Below, piece after piece: positions 11,801 through 21,440 of a stretch of 64,000 nucleotides of DNA. Each line of letters begins with the position of its first letter. Positions within the stretch are counted from its first letter, which is position 1. Below the pieces are notes generated by a model. It was not told where the DNA came from. It saw nothing but the letters and a program-made list of their open reading frames with translations, and searched no databases. The stretch is from Pyropia haitanensis (lineage: Eukaryota > Rhodophyta > Bangiophyceae > Bangiales > Bangiaceae): assembly GCA_008729055.1 (NCBI GenBank), contig SDUX01000002.1, forward strand, positions 2,135,874-2,199,873, written 5' to 3'. The translations under genes and the position numbers were made by a program.

Positions 11801-11890
11801 CGTCACCGCGGTAACGGCGGCCGTGGCGCAGGCGGCGGCGGCAGCGACGGCGGCCACGCGGCGGCGCCACGACGTGGCGGCGGCGTGCAT
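8846..11890 (-). CDS. pepF: Oligoendopeptidase F (M3B zinc metallopeptidase), four exons
   Basis: Cleaves short peptides. Four exons fit without any frame break: 11890-10913, 10535-10299, 10077-9735 and 9444-8846, about 718 aa (bacterial PepF is about 600). Donors are GTACGG, GTACGT and GTACGT; acceptors end in CAG. Joining exons 3 and 4 restores the family phrase YFVSEVASTFNE. The zinc site is HEVGH (HExGH, near 9800), with the third ligand expected in the SEVASTFNE glutamate. The PepF hallmark NAGKRPGAYSAG precedes it, and WDLSAPL matches the family's WDLYAPL. The N-terminus, MHAAATSWRRR plus a long Ala/Val stretch, looks like a signal or transit peptide, so the enzyme is probably secretory or organellar. 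The exon 2 start is the least certain border. PepF is mainly bacterial, so ancient transfer is possible. Confidence 0.85.
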
Positions 11891-12590
11891 GAGGGAGGGC
11901 GGAAGGAGAGGCAAGCGGAATGGGGAGGGGGGGACGGGGTGGGCGGCCGTTGCCGCGGCAGCGGAGCCGCGACGGATGGAAGGTAGCTCGCGACGGGGAG
12001 GCGGGGGAAGGACAGGCGGCGGTGGTGGGGGGAAGAGAGAGACGGGGAGAGGCAGCGAGGAAACGCCACCGCCTGCCCTGTTACTCATCCCACACACGCA
12101 GAGGGGTCCAACAGTGGCTGCGTCCCTCTCATCCGCCCCAAGGCATGACCAGGAACGGGGTGTCCGGCACATCCCCCCGCCGGCCACGGTGACATCCCGA
12201 GGAAGGTGTGGCCACGGATGGGTGGCGCCCCGGCCGAGTCGGGGGGCCGCCGCCCGTGCGCGGCTCGCCTGCCCGACCGCACCAAGAGTGGCGGTCTCCA
12301 TCGGCGGAGCCTCGAGGGAAGGGTTCAACGTTGCGGGGCACCATGGGGGCTCCCCGTATCCTGCAGTACAAGTGTCTTGAGAGGGGGATCTGCAGTGACG
12401 TGTCGTGAAGCGGCTGGACCAATCAGATGCGCCGTCCGTTTTGTTGCAGACGCACCGGGTTTTCCGCCTCGTTGGGATCAAAGACGCACCCCGCGCGAGG
12501 AAATAGTTCCCCAGTCAACTATACAATATCACAGCGATGCAAGAAAATATCCTATAATTACTTTGAGATCGACGACAACAAGTAGCGGCG
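11891..12590. other. Intergenic, upstream of pepF
   Basis: Contains the pepF promoter side and, from about 12400 to 12590, an AT-richer stretch (for example TATACAATATCACAG at about 12520). No gene recognised. Confidence 0.35.
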
Positions 12591-13198
12591 GGCGGCCGAC
12601 GCGGGCGGCCGCCGCGGCGGCATCCGCGACGGCAGCGCCGGCGGCGACGGCGGCGCCGGCAGCCGCAGCAGCGACGGCGTCGACGGCGGCGCCTGCGGCG
12701 AGCGGCCGCCCACCCAAGCGGCCCCGCCCGGCGCGTCGAGCCGCAGCGCCGGCGGCGGCAATGGCGGCGGCCGCGGCGGCGGCAATGGCGGCGGCCGCGG
12801 CGGCGGCGCCCTCCCCCCGCCCCCCCCCGTCGGGCCAGCCGCTCCACCGCCGCGGCGGCGGCCGCCACGGCGGCCGACGCCGACGCGGCGGCGGCGGCCG
12901 CCGCGGCCGCCGGGTTCCCGCCGGCCCACCCGGGGCGGCGGCGTCACCGGCGGCCGCCGCGGCTGCCACCGTGACGGCAGCGGCGGCGGCGGCGGCGCGC
13001 GTCGCTGAGCGTGCACGCCAGTCCCCCGCGGGAGGGGGGACCCGCCGCCGCCGCCGCCGCCGCCACCCGCGCCTGCAGCCGGCGTGGCTGGCGCGGCCGC
13101 GGCGTCGGGGGTGGCGGTGGTGGCCGCCGCGAGCGCGGCGGTCGCGGTCGGCCCGCCGTACGGGCTGGCGGCTGTGACGGCACGGGCGGCGGCCGGCG
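12591..13198 (+). other. Ala-rich low-complexity sequence, possibly 5' part of winged-helix gene
   Basis: Plus-strand frames encode long alanine stretches with high GC3 (for example TVTAAAAAAARVAERARQS near 12970). The frame then changes near the G-run 13033-13039 and leads on to GPPYGLAAVTARAAAGGG just before 13200. Probably the N-terminal half of the gene at 13199, broken by homopolymer errors or introns. Confidence 0.35.
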
Positions 13199-13765
13199 GT
13201 GGGCGGACTCCCCTCACCCCCCTCCCCCCCCGCCCCCGGCCCCCCCCTCTGTCGGCTGCTCGGCCGCTTTGACCCGTTGGTGCTGGGCCACCCGGACCGG
13301 GCGTGGCGGGTGCCGCCCGCCCCCAAGGGGCTCGTGTGGAGCCGCAACGCGGACGTGGCGGCGGTCGCCCGCCTCCGCCGCCGCGCCGCCGGCACGGGAA
13401 AGGCGGCGGCCAGCGACCGGCCGGGGGTGGCGGTGGCGGTCGCGACGTGGCGCCGCGGGGGGGGGGTGCCGCCCGCCGCCGCGGCCGCCATCCGCGCCGA
13501 CGCCGCGGCGCCCGCAGCGGGGTTGCCGGAGCTGCCGCGGACCGCGTCGGCCATGGACGGCGCGCCGACCGGGCAGCACGCAGGGGCTGGCCTGAGCATA
13601 CAGCGGCAGCCGCCGGTGTGGCGCTGTCCACTTGGGCTGAGCGGGGGGGCGCGGGGCGGCAGGGGGGGGAAGAGGAGGGACGGGGGCGCGCAAGACGGCG
13701 GGGCGAGTGCCGCCACCGCCGCGGCGGCGGCGTCGGCGCGGCCGCCGCGCCGCCGCCGGTTGTGA
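13199..13765 (+). CDS. Winged-helix DNA-binding-domain-like protein, partial
   Basis: The phrase LLGRFDPLVLGHPDRAWRV followed by LVWSRNADV (nt about 13255-13360) resembles the core of the winged helix DNA-binding domain family PF06224 (FDPxLLGHRDRxxxL). Plus-strand codons have almost pure GC3, while the opposite strand does not, so the plus strand is the coding one. The N-terminal part is uncertain (see 12591-13198). The tail after about residue 105 is low complexity and its end may not be the true stop. The protein may be a DNA-binding or repair-related factor. The assignment rests on one motif. Confidence 0.4.
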   Translation: MGGLPSPPSPPAPGPPLCRLLGRFDPLVLGHPDRAWRVPPAPKGLVWSRNADVAAVARLRRRAAGTGKAAASDRPGVAVAVATWRRGGGVPPAAAAAIRADAAAPAAGLPELPRTASAMDGAPTGQHAGAGLSIQRQPPVWRCPLGLSGGARGGRGGKRRDGGAQDGGASAATAAAAASARPPRRRRL

Positions 13766-14366
13766 CCAAGACACACGAAAAAAAAAAGTCAACGCCGGCG
13801 CCCTCGTCGCGCGCGCCACGCCACCGGCCTGGGCCACCGCGTGCCCTGGCCGGCCGCACGCCCCCCCTCCCACCCTTCGACGCCGCGCCGTGCCGCACCG
13901 CTGCGCCGTCGCGGCGGAGCCAGCGACGAGCAATGGCATCGGGGCGGCGGGGGCGTCGACGGGGGCCGGGTGGGCAAGACAGAAATGCAACCCAGCGGGG
14001 GGGGCAGAGGAGACAGGGGCGCCCGTGGGATGGCGGGCACAACACGGGCCGCCACACCCCGCCGCGTGCGTGCGCGCGCCGCGTGCCGCCGCTCCGTCGC
14101 GACCCGCACGCGCTCAAACGGCAGCCCGTTCCTCCCCGCCCAACGGCTTCCCCCCACACACCATCGTATACCTACCCCCAACGGCAGCCCCCCCCGCAGC
14201 GTCGGGGCCACCCCAGACCCGCCCCGCTCCACGCGGTCGAAAGCCACCGCTCATGGCGCACGGGGCCACGGGTGCCCACGGTCAGCCCGCCAAGCGCGTG
14301 CCCATCCCCCCCCCCCCACCCCCACCCCCCCAAAAACCTCCGCCTCCCCCTGACCCAGTCCCCCCC
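13766..14366. other. Intergenic between convergent genes
   Basis: Lies between the plus-strand winged-helix ORF and the minus-strand FKBP gene. C-runs at about 14307-14332; otherwise featureless GC-rich DNA. Confidence 0.35.
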
Positions 14367-15274
14367 TCACACCCCCGGCCCGTACGGGTTGACCCGCAGC
14401 ACCTCGAGCGTCACGTACACGGTCGACGACGCCGGCACGACCGACCGCTCGCCCGACGTAATGTCGCTGTACATGTCGGGCGCGATGCCCCGGATGCGGC
14501 GGATCCCCCCCGCGGCCATGCCCACCACCCCCGCGTCCACCCCCGCCATCACCTGCCCCGAGGCGGCACGGAAAAAGACGGGCGCCCCCGCCGCGCGCGT
14601 ATCCTCCACCACCGTCCCGTCGTCGAGGGCGACCCGAAAGTGCGCGACGACGAGCGCGCCGCGGGTGACGAGCGGCGGCGTGCCGCCGCCGGTGGTGGCG
14701 GCGGCGGTGGCGGCGGGCGGCGGCGGCACCACGTCTTGGAGCTCGATGGAGGCGCCCACCGGCGGCCGCCCGTCGGCGGCGGCCGCCGCCGTCGACGACG
14801 ACGACGCGCCGCCGGCAGCGCCGCCGACGGTCACGCCCGCCGGCTGCGGGGTGGGCTTGAACACCGGCACGTCCGGGTCAAACGCGGGCGGCACCTCCCC
14901 CGACGCGGGCCGCCCCTTTGGCAGGTACCGCTTGACGGTCATGGCGGTGTAGTTGGGGTCCTCGGTGCGGACGGCGGGCGCCGCCGCGGCGGCCGCAACG
15001 CCCGCCGCGGTGGCCGTCGCGGCGGCCGCCGCGGCGGCGAGTGCCGCGAGCGCCGCCCGCCGCGGCAGCCGCCGCGGGGAAGGGAGGGGGGGGGGGGGGG
15101 GGGGGAGGCCGCCGCCGTCGGGGGCGCCGCGCCGGCGGCGGGCATCGCGGACGGGGGCGGCAATGGGGGGGGGGGGGCGTGCGTGGCCGTCCATTGGCCA
15201 GGCTGGGGACAGCGGGCGGCGGCAGCCGCACGCCGCCGCAGGGGCAGGGGGCTGGGGGTGGGCAGGAAGGCCAT
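14367..15274 (-). CDS. FKBP-type peptidyl-prolyl isomerase, probably thylakoid lumenal
   Basis: The C-terminal domain (nt about 14690-14370) follows the FKBP fold: GALVVAHFRVALDDGTVVEDT, then APVFF, the VMAGVDAGVVGM helix and IAPDMYSD, ending in VTLEVLRVNPYGPGV. Compared with FKBP12 the aspartate after the DDG turn is kept. The active-site tryptophan is replaced by valine and the YAYG loop is changed, so isomerase activity may be weak. The N-terminus is bipartite: a Pro/Arg-rich start (MAFLPTPS at 15274) and, before the mature part, PRRAALAALAAAAAAATATA, which looks like a twin-arginine lumenal signal. The transit peptide is in another frame from the rest; the switch lies among G-runs at 15086-15176. 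Role inferred: folding or assembly of photosynthetic complexes. Confidence 0.75.
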
Positions 15275-15661
15275 GGTCAGAGGGGGGGAGACGAGGGAAA
15301 AAGAGGGGAGGGGGAAGGAGGGCGTGGGGTAGAATCCACAACCAAGGAATGACACGAATGGACGCAGGTGGGCGGCCGCTACGGGGGGGGTACGAGAAGA
15401 CCGCAGCAAGAGCGGGGATGGGCCGACACCGTGGACGTGGCGGGGGGGAGCGGCGAAGCAACGGCAGAGGCAGGAGGACGAGCGCACTCGCGCACACGAC
15501 GGCAGAGGCGGGCGGTGGGGGTGGAGGGCGGCTTCCAGCTTTCCACGGCGATCGCTAGGAGCCGGCGGATCTCCGCCCCCCTCGACTTTCCATGTCGATG
15601 TGTGTACGTATGTACCGGAACTAATTCATTGGTCCGGGACTGGCGCCCGACCGTCCATCAC
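15275..15661. other. FKBP upstream region
   Basis: Promoter side of the FKBP gene. Between 15560 and 15660 the sequence becomes less GC-rich. Nothing else recognised. Confidence 0.35.
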
Positions 15662-16500
15662 GGCGGCGGCAGCCGCGCCGCTGCCGCTGCCGCTGCTACC
15701 GCCACCGCCGCCGTCGACGCAGGCGGCCGCGGCACGACCACACCACCCACCCGTGCGGGAGGGGGTCTTCACCGGTGCACCACAGGTCCACCGAGTGACC
15801 CGGCGCCGTGACGAGAGCCGCGTCGGCGACCGCGTCGGCTGCGGGGGTGGGCTGCGAGCAGGGCGGCGCGGCGGAGGCCACGGGTGCGCTTTGACAAGGG
15901 CGGTGTTGGCGCCCCTGGCCGGGGGTCTGTTTGCCCCCGGCGGCGCCCGCAGCGCTCGCGGCGCCCGTGGTTCCGTTACGGCCGCTCACGTCGCCGTCGC
16001 TGGCGGTGGCACCGCCAGTGGTGGCCCGCACCGCTAGCTGCCGGTGCGGTGGTGGAGCGCCCCGTTGGTGGTCCGCAATGGCAAAGCCGCCCATCGTCAT
16101 CAGAGTACACGAGCGGCGCTCACTTGCCCACCCGTCGTCAGCGGCCGCCGCTGCGTCTGCCGGCGCAGCGTGTGCCCTGTACCGCTACCAGTCAACCCAC
16201 GACCCTGCTTCCGCCCCTGTGACCACTACAAACGCCGCCTCCGCCCCCGCAAACGCCGCCTGCGCCCCCGCCACCATCTCAAACGCCGCCTCCGCCACCG
16301 CCCACAGGAGTCCGAAATTCGCGGAAGCAGACGATGTCGTGGCATTCCGGATCTGTCACGGAAGTATCCGTCCGAGGCTGTCATTGGCGCAATGCACCAC
16401 CTGGACTTTGCAGTACGGGAATTGCCGAACACCTGTGTCCTGAAACTGGTTGACCATCCCTGCCTGCAGGCGCCCGCATGCCCCCCCCGCGGGGTTGTCC
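15662..16500 (+). repeat. Direct repeat copy 1 (LTR-like)
   Basis: Starts CGGCGGCGGCAGCCGCGCCG and matches 19034-19870 in the same orientation. The first half (to about 16180) is nearly identical. The second half is clearly related but diverged, up to the phrase GGCTGTCATTGGCGCAATGC near 16376, which is GGTTGTCATTGGAAGAATGC in copy 2. A minus-strand frame (16100-15696, MTMGGFAIADHQRG) stays open in both copies. Confidence 0.85.
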
Positions 16501-19033
16501 AAACCCCAGACATGCAGTTTCTCGTTCGTGGGTGGATGGAACCTTGTCAACGGTGCACGGATTGATCATTTGACAACCTTGCCTTGACAACCTTGTCAAC
16601 AATGATCGAGCTGTTGACATGGTCATTTTCGACGCCAGTGATGGACAGGCAGGTGGCCCCTCTCGAGCACCCGCCCTCTTCACCCTCCCCCACCAGAGGC
16701 CTTAACACGCTGTCCGCTCGACCTGATTGTTTGGGTCCTGCACTGGCGTGGCAGCCCCACGCGACCGCCTCCTCAAACGGCCTCTGCAGCCGACTCGTAG
16801 AGACCCCCTTGCGCTTGCCCGTGCGCGTCCTGTCTCCCTGCCACACCCACATCTGGACCAAGGCACCATGAGCTTCTTCCGGGGCCACCAATCGTCGTCG
16901 CCGCAGACGCGGACGCGCGTCCGGCAGTTCTTCCGACGACGGGCGGAATCGCCGCCTCCTTCATGGTGGCGGCGCTTGCTCGGCCGCGCGCCGGCAGCAC
17001 AAGGTACCCGATCCACGAGGCCAACACGTCGCCGTGACTCTAGCCGCAAGGGGAATGGCGGAGGGGACGCGCCCTGCATTTCCTGCTTGAATGGCCCTTG
17101 CTTCGTGGGCAATAACGTCAAGTGCCGACTTTCCATGCTCCCCTTTTGTGGTTGAGATCCGTTGGGCGGGTGAGCGTCGGTTGGGGGGATCACGGCGGGG
17201 AGGGGGGATGGCGTGGAGGAGGTCGTTTCGTCAGCGCACCAGCTGCAGCTTGTGTGCTTTGTTTGACTGGGTTTTTTGTTGTTTTTTTTCGATGCTGGGC
17301 TGCCCCCGCCGAGGACGTGCGAGCTGCCGTTGCCGCCCAGTGTACAATGTGTGTGCCGTTTGTTTTTTGGATGTTGTGCTGTCCCCGCGGCGCGTGGGCG
17401 CCGGCGGCTCCCCGCGGTACGCCGCCCCGCTTTCCGTTCATCCACGCCCGGCCGCGCGGAGAGCGGAGAAGCAAGAGTTGGCCTTGGAGGGATGGCGTTC
17501 CTGGGCGCCCTCCCCCCCGCCCTCGCTGTGGCGTATTCCTCTTGCCGTACCAAGCCGCCTCCCCCGCGGCGGAGATGGAGCGCTGGCGGTATCCCCCCGG
17601 GGTTTGCTGGAGCGGTGCCGTCCGGTGTACCTGCAGATCACGCAAGAAGTGGCGGTCTGCAGGAACCTTCACCCCACCGTTCACCTTTCGCCTGTCTTGA
17701 GGGTCGCTGGAGGTACGATGAGCTCGCCCCCGACGCATGCCGCTTGTCTGCGTTTCCTGTCGGCGTCCGATGGCCGCCATTGCCGTTCAACCCCCCCCTG
17801 TGGATATGCTACATGGCAAGGGGATTCGCGCGATGGACTCATGGGCGACGGACAGCCTTGTCGAGGCCGTGGGGAGCCAACCTGCCGGCCGCCGCCTGCG
17901 TGGTGGTGCTACTGCCTCTGGCGGCGCAGGCGGTCACGACGTGATGGGAAGCGGTGGTGTCGGTGACGGTGGCGGCAACACTATTTAGCGGCCGCGGCGG
18001 CGGCGACGCTGGCGGCGACGCAGGCTGCCGACCGCGGCCCGCCTCGTCCTAAACGTTGGTGCTAACGCGGACTCCCGCCTGGTCCTCACCCGGGCAAGTG
18101 TTCGGAGGCTGGTCTCGGTGGCCGCCTGGGTGGCGTCAGAGGCGTACTCGGTGGGGAAGTAGGCGTGACCGCCGGCGGGGCTGTGGGAGGCGGTGGTGGG
18201 GATGCCCGCGGCGGGGGCAGACGGGCTTGTTGCGGCCAAGCGGGAGCTGTCGCGGCTTCTTGGCTGGGAGCCGGTCGTCTTGTAAGAGCAGATGAATGCC
18301 CTGTGTGAATCTTTCCGTGTGACACGTGAACCTCGGAGCCGTGCGTCGTTGCGTGCGCACTTGACCTGGCTTCATGGTGGGCGCGCGTTTTGGGTTCTCA
18401 CACTGCGGGCTTGGCTGGGCGTCCAGCAGGGACGGACCGAGGCGGGGGTGGACTCCTGAAGAGAGGTCCGCAGGCGGGCGGGAGGGTCTCAATGCGACCG
18501 CCGGGCGCCCGGCGCCACCCTCCCCCGCGTCGCTTCTGCCCGCGGCCGCCGCGGATGCTGGCGGCGCGGCGGCGACAGCGGCGGCGGTAGCGGCGGTGGC
18601 GGCGGCGGCGGCGGCGGCATGTGCATCCCCCGCCCGTGGCGATCCCCGCGCCCACCGCTGGTCGCCCCTGCCCGTGGCCCGCGGCCGGTGCGGCCGCGAC
18701 GCGGGCTTGGACGGCGGCTGCCGCCGCGGCCGCGGGTGGCGCGTCTGGAGCGGCCGCCACCGTCGCTGCGGCCGCGGCTGACACGGACGGGAATGGGGCT
18801 GAGCGGGGGGGGGGGGGGTGGACGGCGGTGGCGGCGCTGGGTGGCCGCCCCTGCAGTGCGTGGGCGTCGTGCTAGTCAACGGGGGGTGGAACGGAGTGGA
18901 CCGGTCAACCGCGGGGGGGGGGGGGGGGCTGAGCGCGGGCGCCCCTAGCACGGGGTCGGGCGGGTCGCGCCCGCCGGCCGAGTGCCGTGAGCGGCCACAG
19001 CGGTGGGGAGGTGTGGAAGGGCCACCGCCCGCC
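16501..19033. pseudogene. Degenerate coding region between direct repeats
   Basis: About 2.5 kb with scattered protein-like fragments on the plus strand in changing frames. Examples: MSFFRGHQSSSPQTRTRVRQ at 16868; RWPPLPFNPPLWICYMARG near 17770; ARLVLNVGANADSRL near 18040; GLVAAKRELSRLLGWEPVVL near 18218. Stops interrupt them. There is no recognisable reverse transcriptase, integrase or transposase. With flanking direct repeats this looks like the decayed inside of a retroelement or a decayed duplicated gene. Confidence 0.35.
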
Positions 19034-19870
19034 GGCGGCGGCAGCCGCGCCGCTGCCGCTGCCGCTGCTACCGCCGCCGCCGCCGTCGACGCAGGCGGCC
19101 GCGGCACGACCACACCACCCACCCGTGCGGGAGGGGGTCTCCACCGGTGCACCACAGGTCCACCGAGTGACCCGGCGCCGTGACGAGAGCCGCGTCGGCG
19201 ACCGTGTCGGCTGCGGGGGTGGGCTGCGAGCAGGGCGGCGCGGCGGAGCCCGCGGGTGCGCTTTGACAAGGGCGGTGTTGGCGCTCCTGGCCGGGGGTCT
19301 GTTTGCCCCCGGCGGCGCCCGCGGCGCCCGCGGCGCCCGTGGTTTCATTACGGCCGCTCGCGTCGCTGTCGCTGGCGGTGACACCGCCAGTGGTTGCCCA
19401 CACCGCTAGCTGCCGGCGCGGTGGTGGAGCGCCCCGTTGGTGGTCCACAATGGCAAAGCCGCCCATCGTCATAGGAGCACACGCGCGGCGCTCACTTACC
19501 CACCCGTCGTCAGTGGCCGCCGCTGCGTCTGCCGGCGCGGCGTGTGCCCTACCGGTCAACCTACGATCCTGCCTCCGTCCCTGCGACCATCACAAACGCA
19601 GCCTCCTCCCCAGGCACCATTACGAACGCCGTCTCCGCCACCGACCACAGTGGTTCGAAATTCGCGGAAGCAGAGTGGTGTTCGTGAATTGTCCTAGAAA
19701 GTTAATTACATGGTTGTCATTGGAAGAATGCAACAACTGGACTTCGCGGACAGGAGTTGTCGCATTCGGAAGCAGCTACGATATTGCGGATGCACCGTAT
19801 GTTTTGCAATCCTGCAGCTCGAAGCTGCCAGGCGATGCCCCCCTGCTGCTATGCTGATGACATCACCCAA
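19034..19870 (+). repeat. Direct repeat copy 2 (LTR-like)
   Basis: Second copy of the 15662-16500 repeat, 3372 bp downstream at its start. The minus-strand frame is longer here (19559-19068). Similarity fades after about 19860. Confidence 0.85.
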
Positions 19871-20165
19871 TTGGTCAGGACGCGTACCACTCTTTGGCAT
19901 CTCCATACAGGAAACGAGATGTAGGTCCACCCTGTGAAATTTTCACATGGTGGGCTGGATGCTGGCTCCTCAGCGCTCCTCAGCACGGCCGCGCACCCGC
20001 GACGGCGCCTGAGAGAGCAGCACAAAACAAGAAAGTAGCACACCTAAGGTCACATCGAACGAACGATTCTAGCCGCGCCCAGTTCGACTACAGTGCGTCC
20101 GCGAAAATCGCGCCATATGGCCCTCTGGGCCGCGATGACAGTGCGTCCGCGAAAGAGCGCGCCAT

Positions 20166-21440
20166 GTGCAGCCCCATATCGCCGCTGCCCCCCCGCGGCG
20201 GCCGCGGCAGCCACCGCCACCCGCAACCGCTGCCCCCGCCGCCGCGGTCGCCGTCGCGGTCGGCGCCAGCGCTCCCCGTCACGGCTGCCCCCGTGACCGG
20301 TGCCCCCGCCGCGGCAGCGGCGACCGCCGCCGCCGCCCCCCGCCGACGCTGCCCCCGCTGCCCCTGCCGCTGCGGCGGCTGCGGTCGCTGGCTCGGCCGA
20401 CCGCCGCCGCTGCCCCCGCCGCGGCCGCGCCGGCTGCCGCCGCCGCCCCCCTCCGCCGCTGCTCTTGCTGCCCCGCCGCCGCCGCTGCGGCCGCCGTCGC
20501 TGCCCACGCCGCCCGCCGCCGCCGCCGCCGCCGCGGCGGCGCTGGCTGCCGCCGCCGCTCCGTGCCGCCGCTGCTCCCGCGGCGGTGGCGGCGGCCGCCG
20601 CTGCTCCCGCGGCGGCGGGGGCCGCCGCCGCCGCCCCTCCCCGCCGCCGCAACCCCTGCTTCTCCGCCGCCGCGGTGGCTGCCGCCGCTGCCGCCGCCGG
20701 CCGCCGCCGCTGCCCCCGCCGGCCGCCGCCGCTGCCCCCACCGTGGCGGCGCCGGCTGCCGCCGCCGCCGGCCTCCGCCACTGCTCCCGCGGCGGCGGCG
20801 CCGGCCGCCGCCGCTGTCGGTCGCCGCCGCTGCGCCCGCCATAGCGGCGCCGGCCGCCGCTGTCGCCCCCCGCCGCCGCTGCCATCGCTGGCCCCGCCGC
20901 CGCCACTGCCGCCCGCCGCCGCCCGCGGCCGCCGACGCCGCCACGCCCGCCGCGGCGGCACCGGCCGCCGCCGCCGCCCTCAGCGGCCGCTTCGTCCGCC
21001 GCGGTAGCGGCCGCTACCGCCCGCCTTCGCTTCGCCCGCGGCCGCGGCGCGGTCGCGGCGGCCGCCGCCATCGCGGGCGTGGCGGCGGCGGCCACCGCCG
21101 CCCCCCGCCACCGCTGCCCCCGCGGCGGCGGCGGCGGCCGCTTCTCACTACCGCTGCCCATGCGGCCGCCGCCACCCGCCACCGCTGCGTCTGCGCGGCA
21201 GCGGCCGCCGCCGCCTGCCACCGCTGCCCCCGTGGCCGCTGCCGCCCTCTGCCGCCGCCGCCATCGCGGCAGCGGCCGCCGCGGCCACCTGCCACCTCTG
21301 TCCCCGTCGTCGTGGCCGCCGCCGCCGCCCACTGTCGCTGCTGCCCCCCCCGCCGCCGCCGCCCCCTCCCGCCGCTGCCCCCGTGGCGGCAGCGGCCGTC
21401 GCCGCCCGCCACCGCAGCGCCCGCGGCCGCGGCCGCCGTA
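20166..21440. repeat. GC-only minisatellite (Gly/Arg/Ala-type degenerate repeat)
   Basis: About 1.3 kb made almost only of imperfect units such as GCCGCCGCTGCTCCCGCGGC and CCGCCGCTGCCCCCGCCG, with practically no A or T. Long ORFs on both strands are a by-product of the lack of stop codons. The right end merges with the left arm of the large inverted repeat. Confidence 0.8.

Noticed and set aside
12529..13776. Minus-strand 415-residue ORF opposite the winged-helix fragment
   Set aside because: Its third codon positions are poorer in G/C than those of the plus frame, and the FDPLVLGHPDR motif lies on the plus strand.
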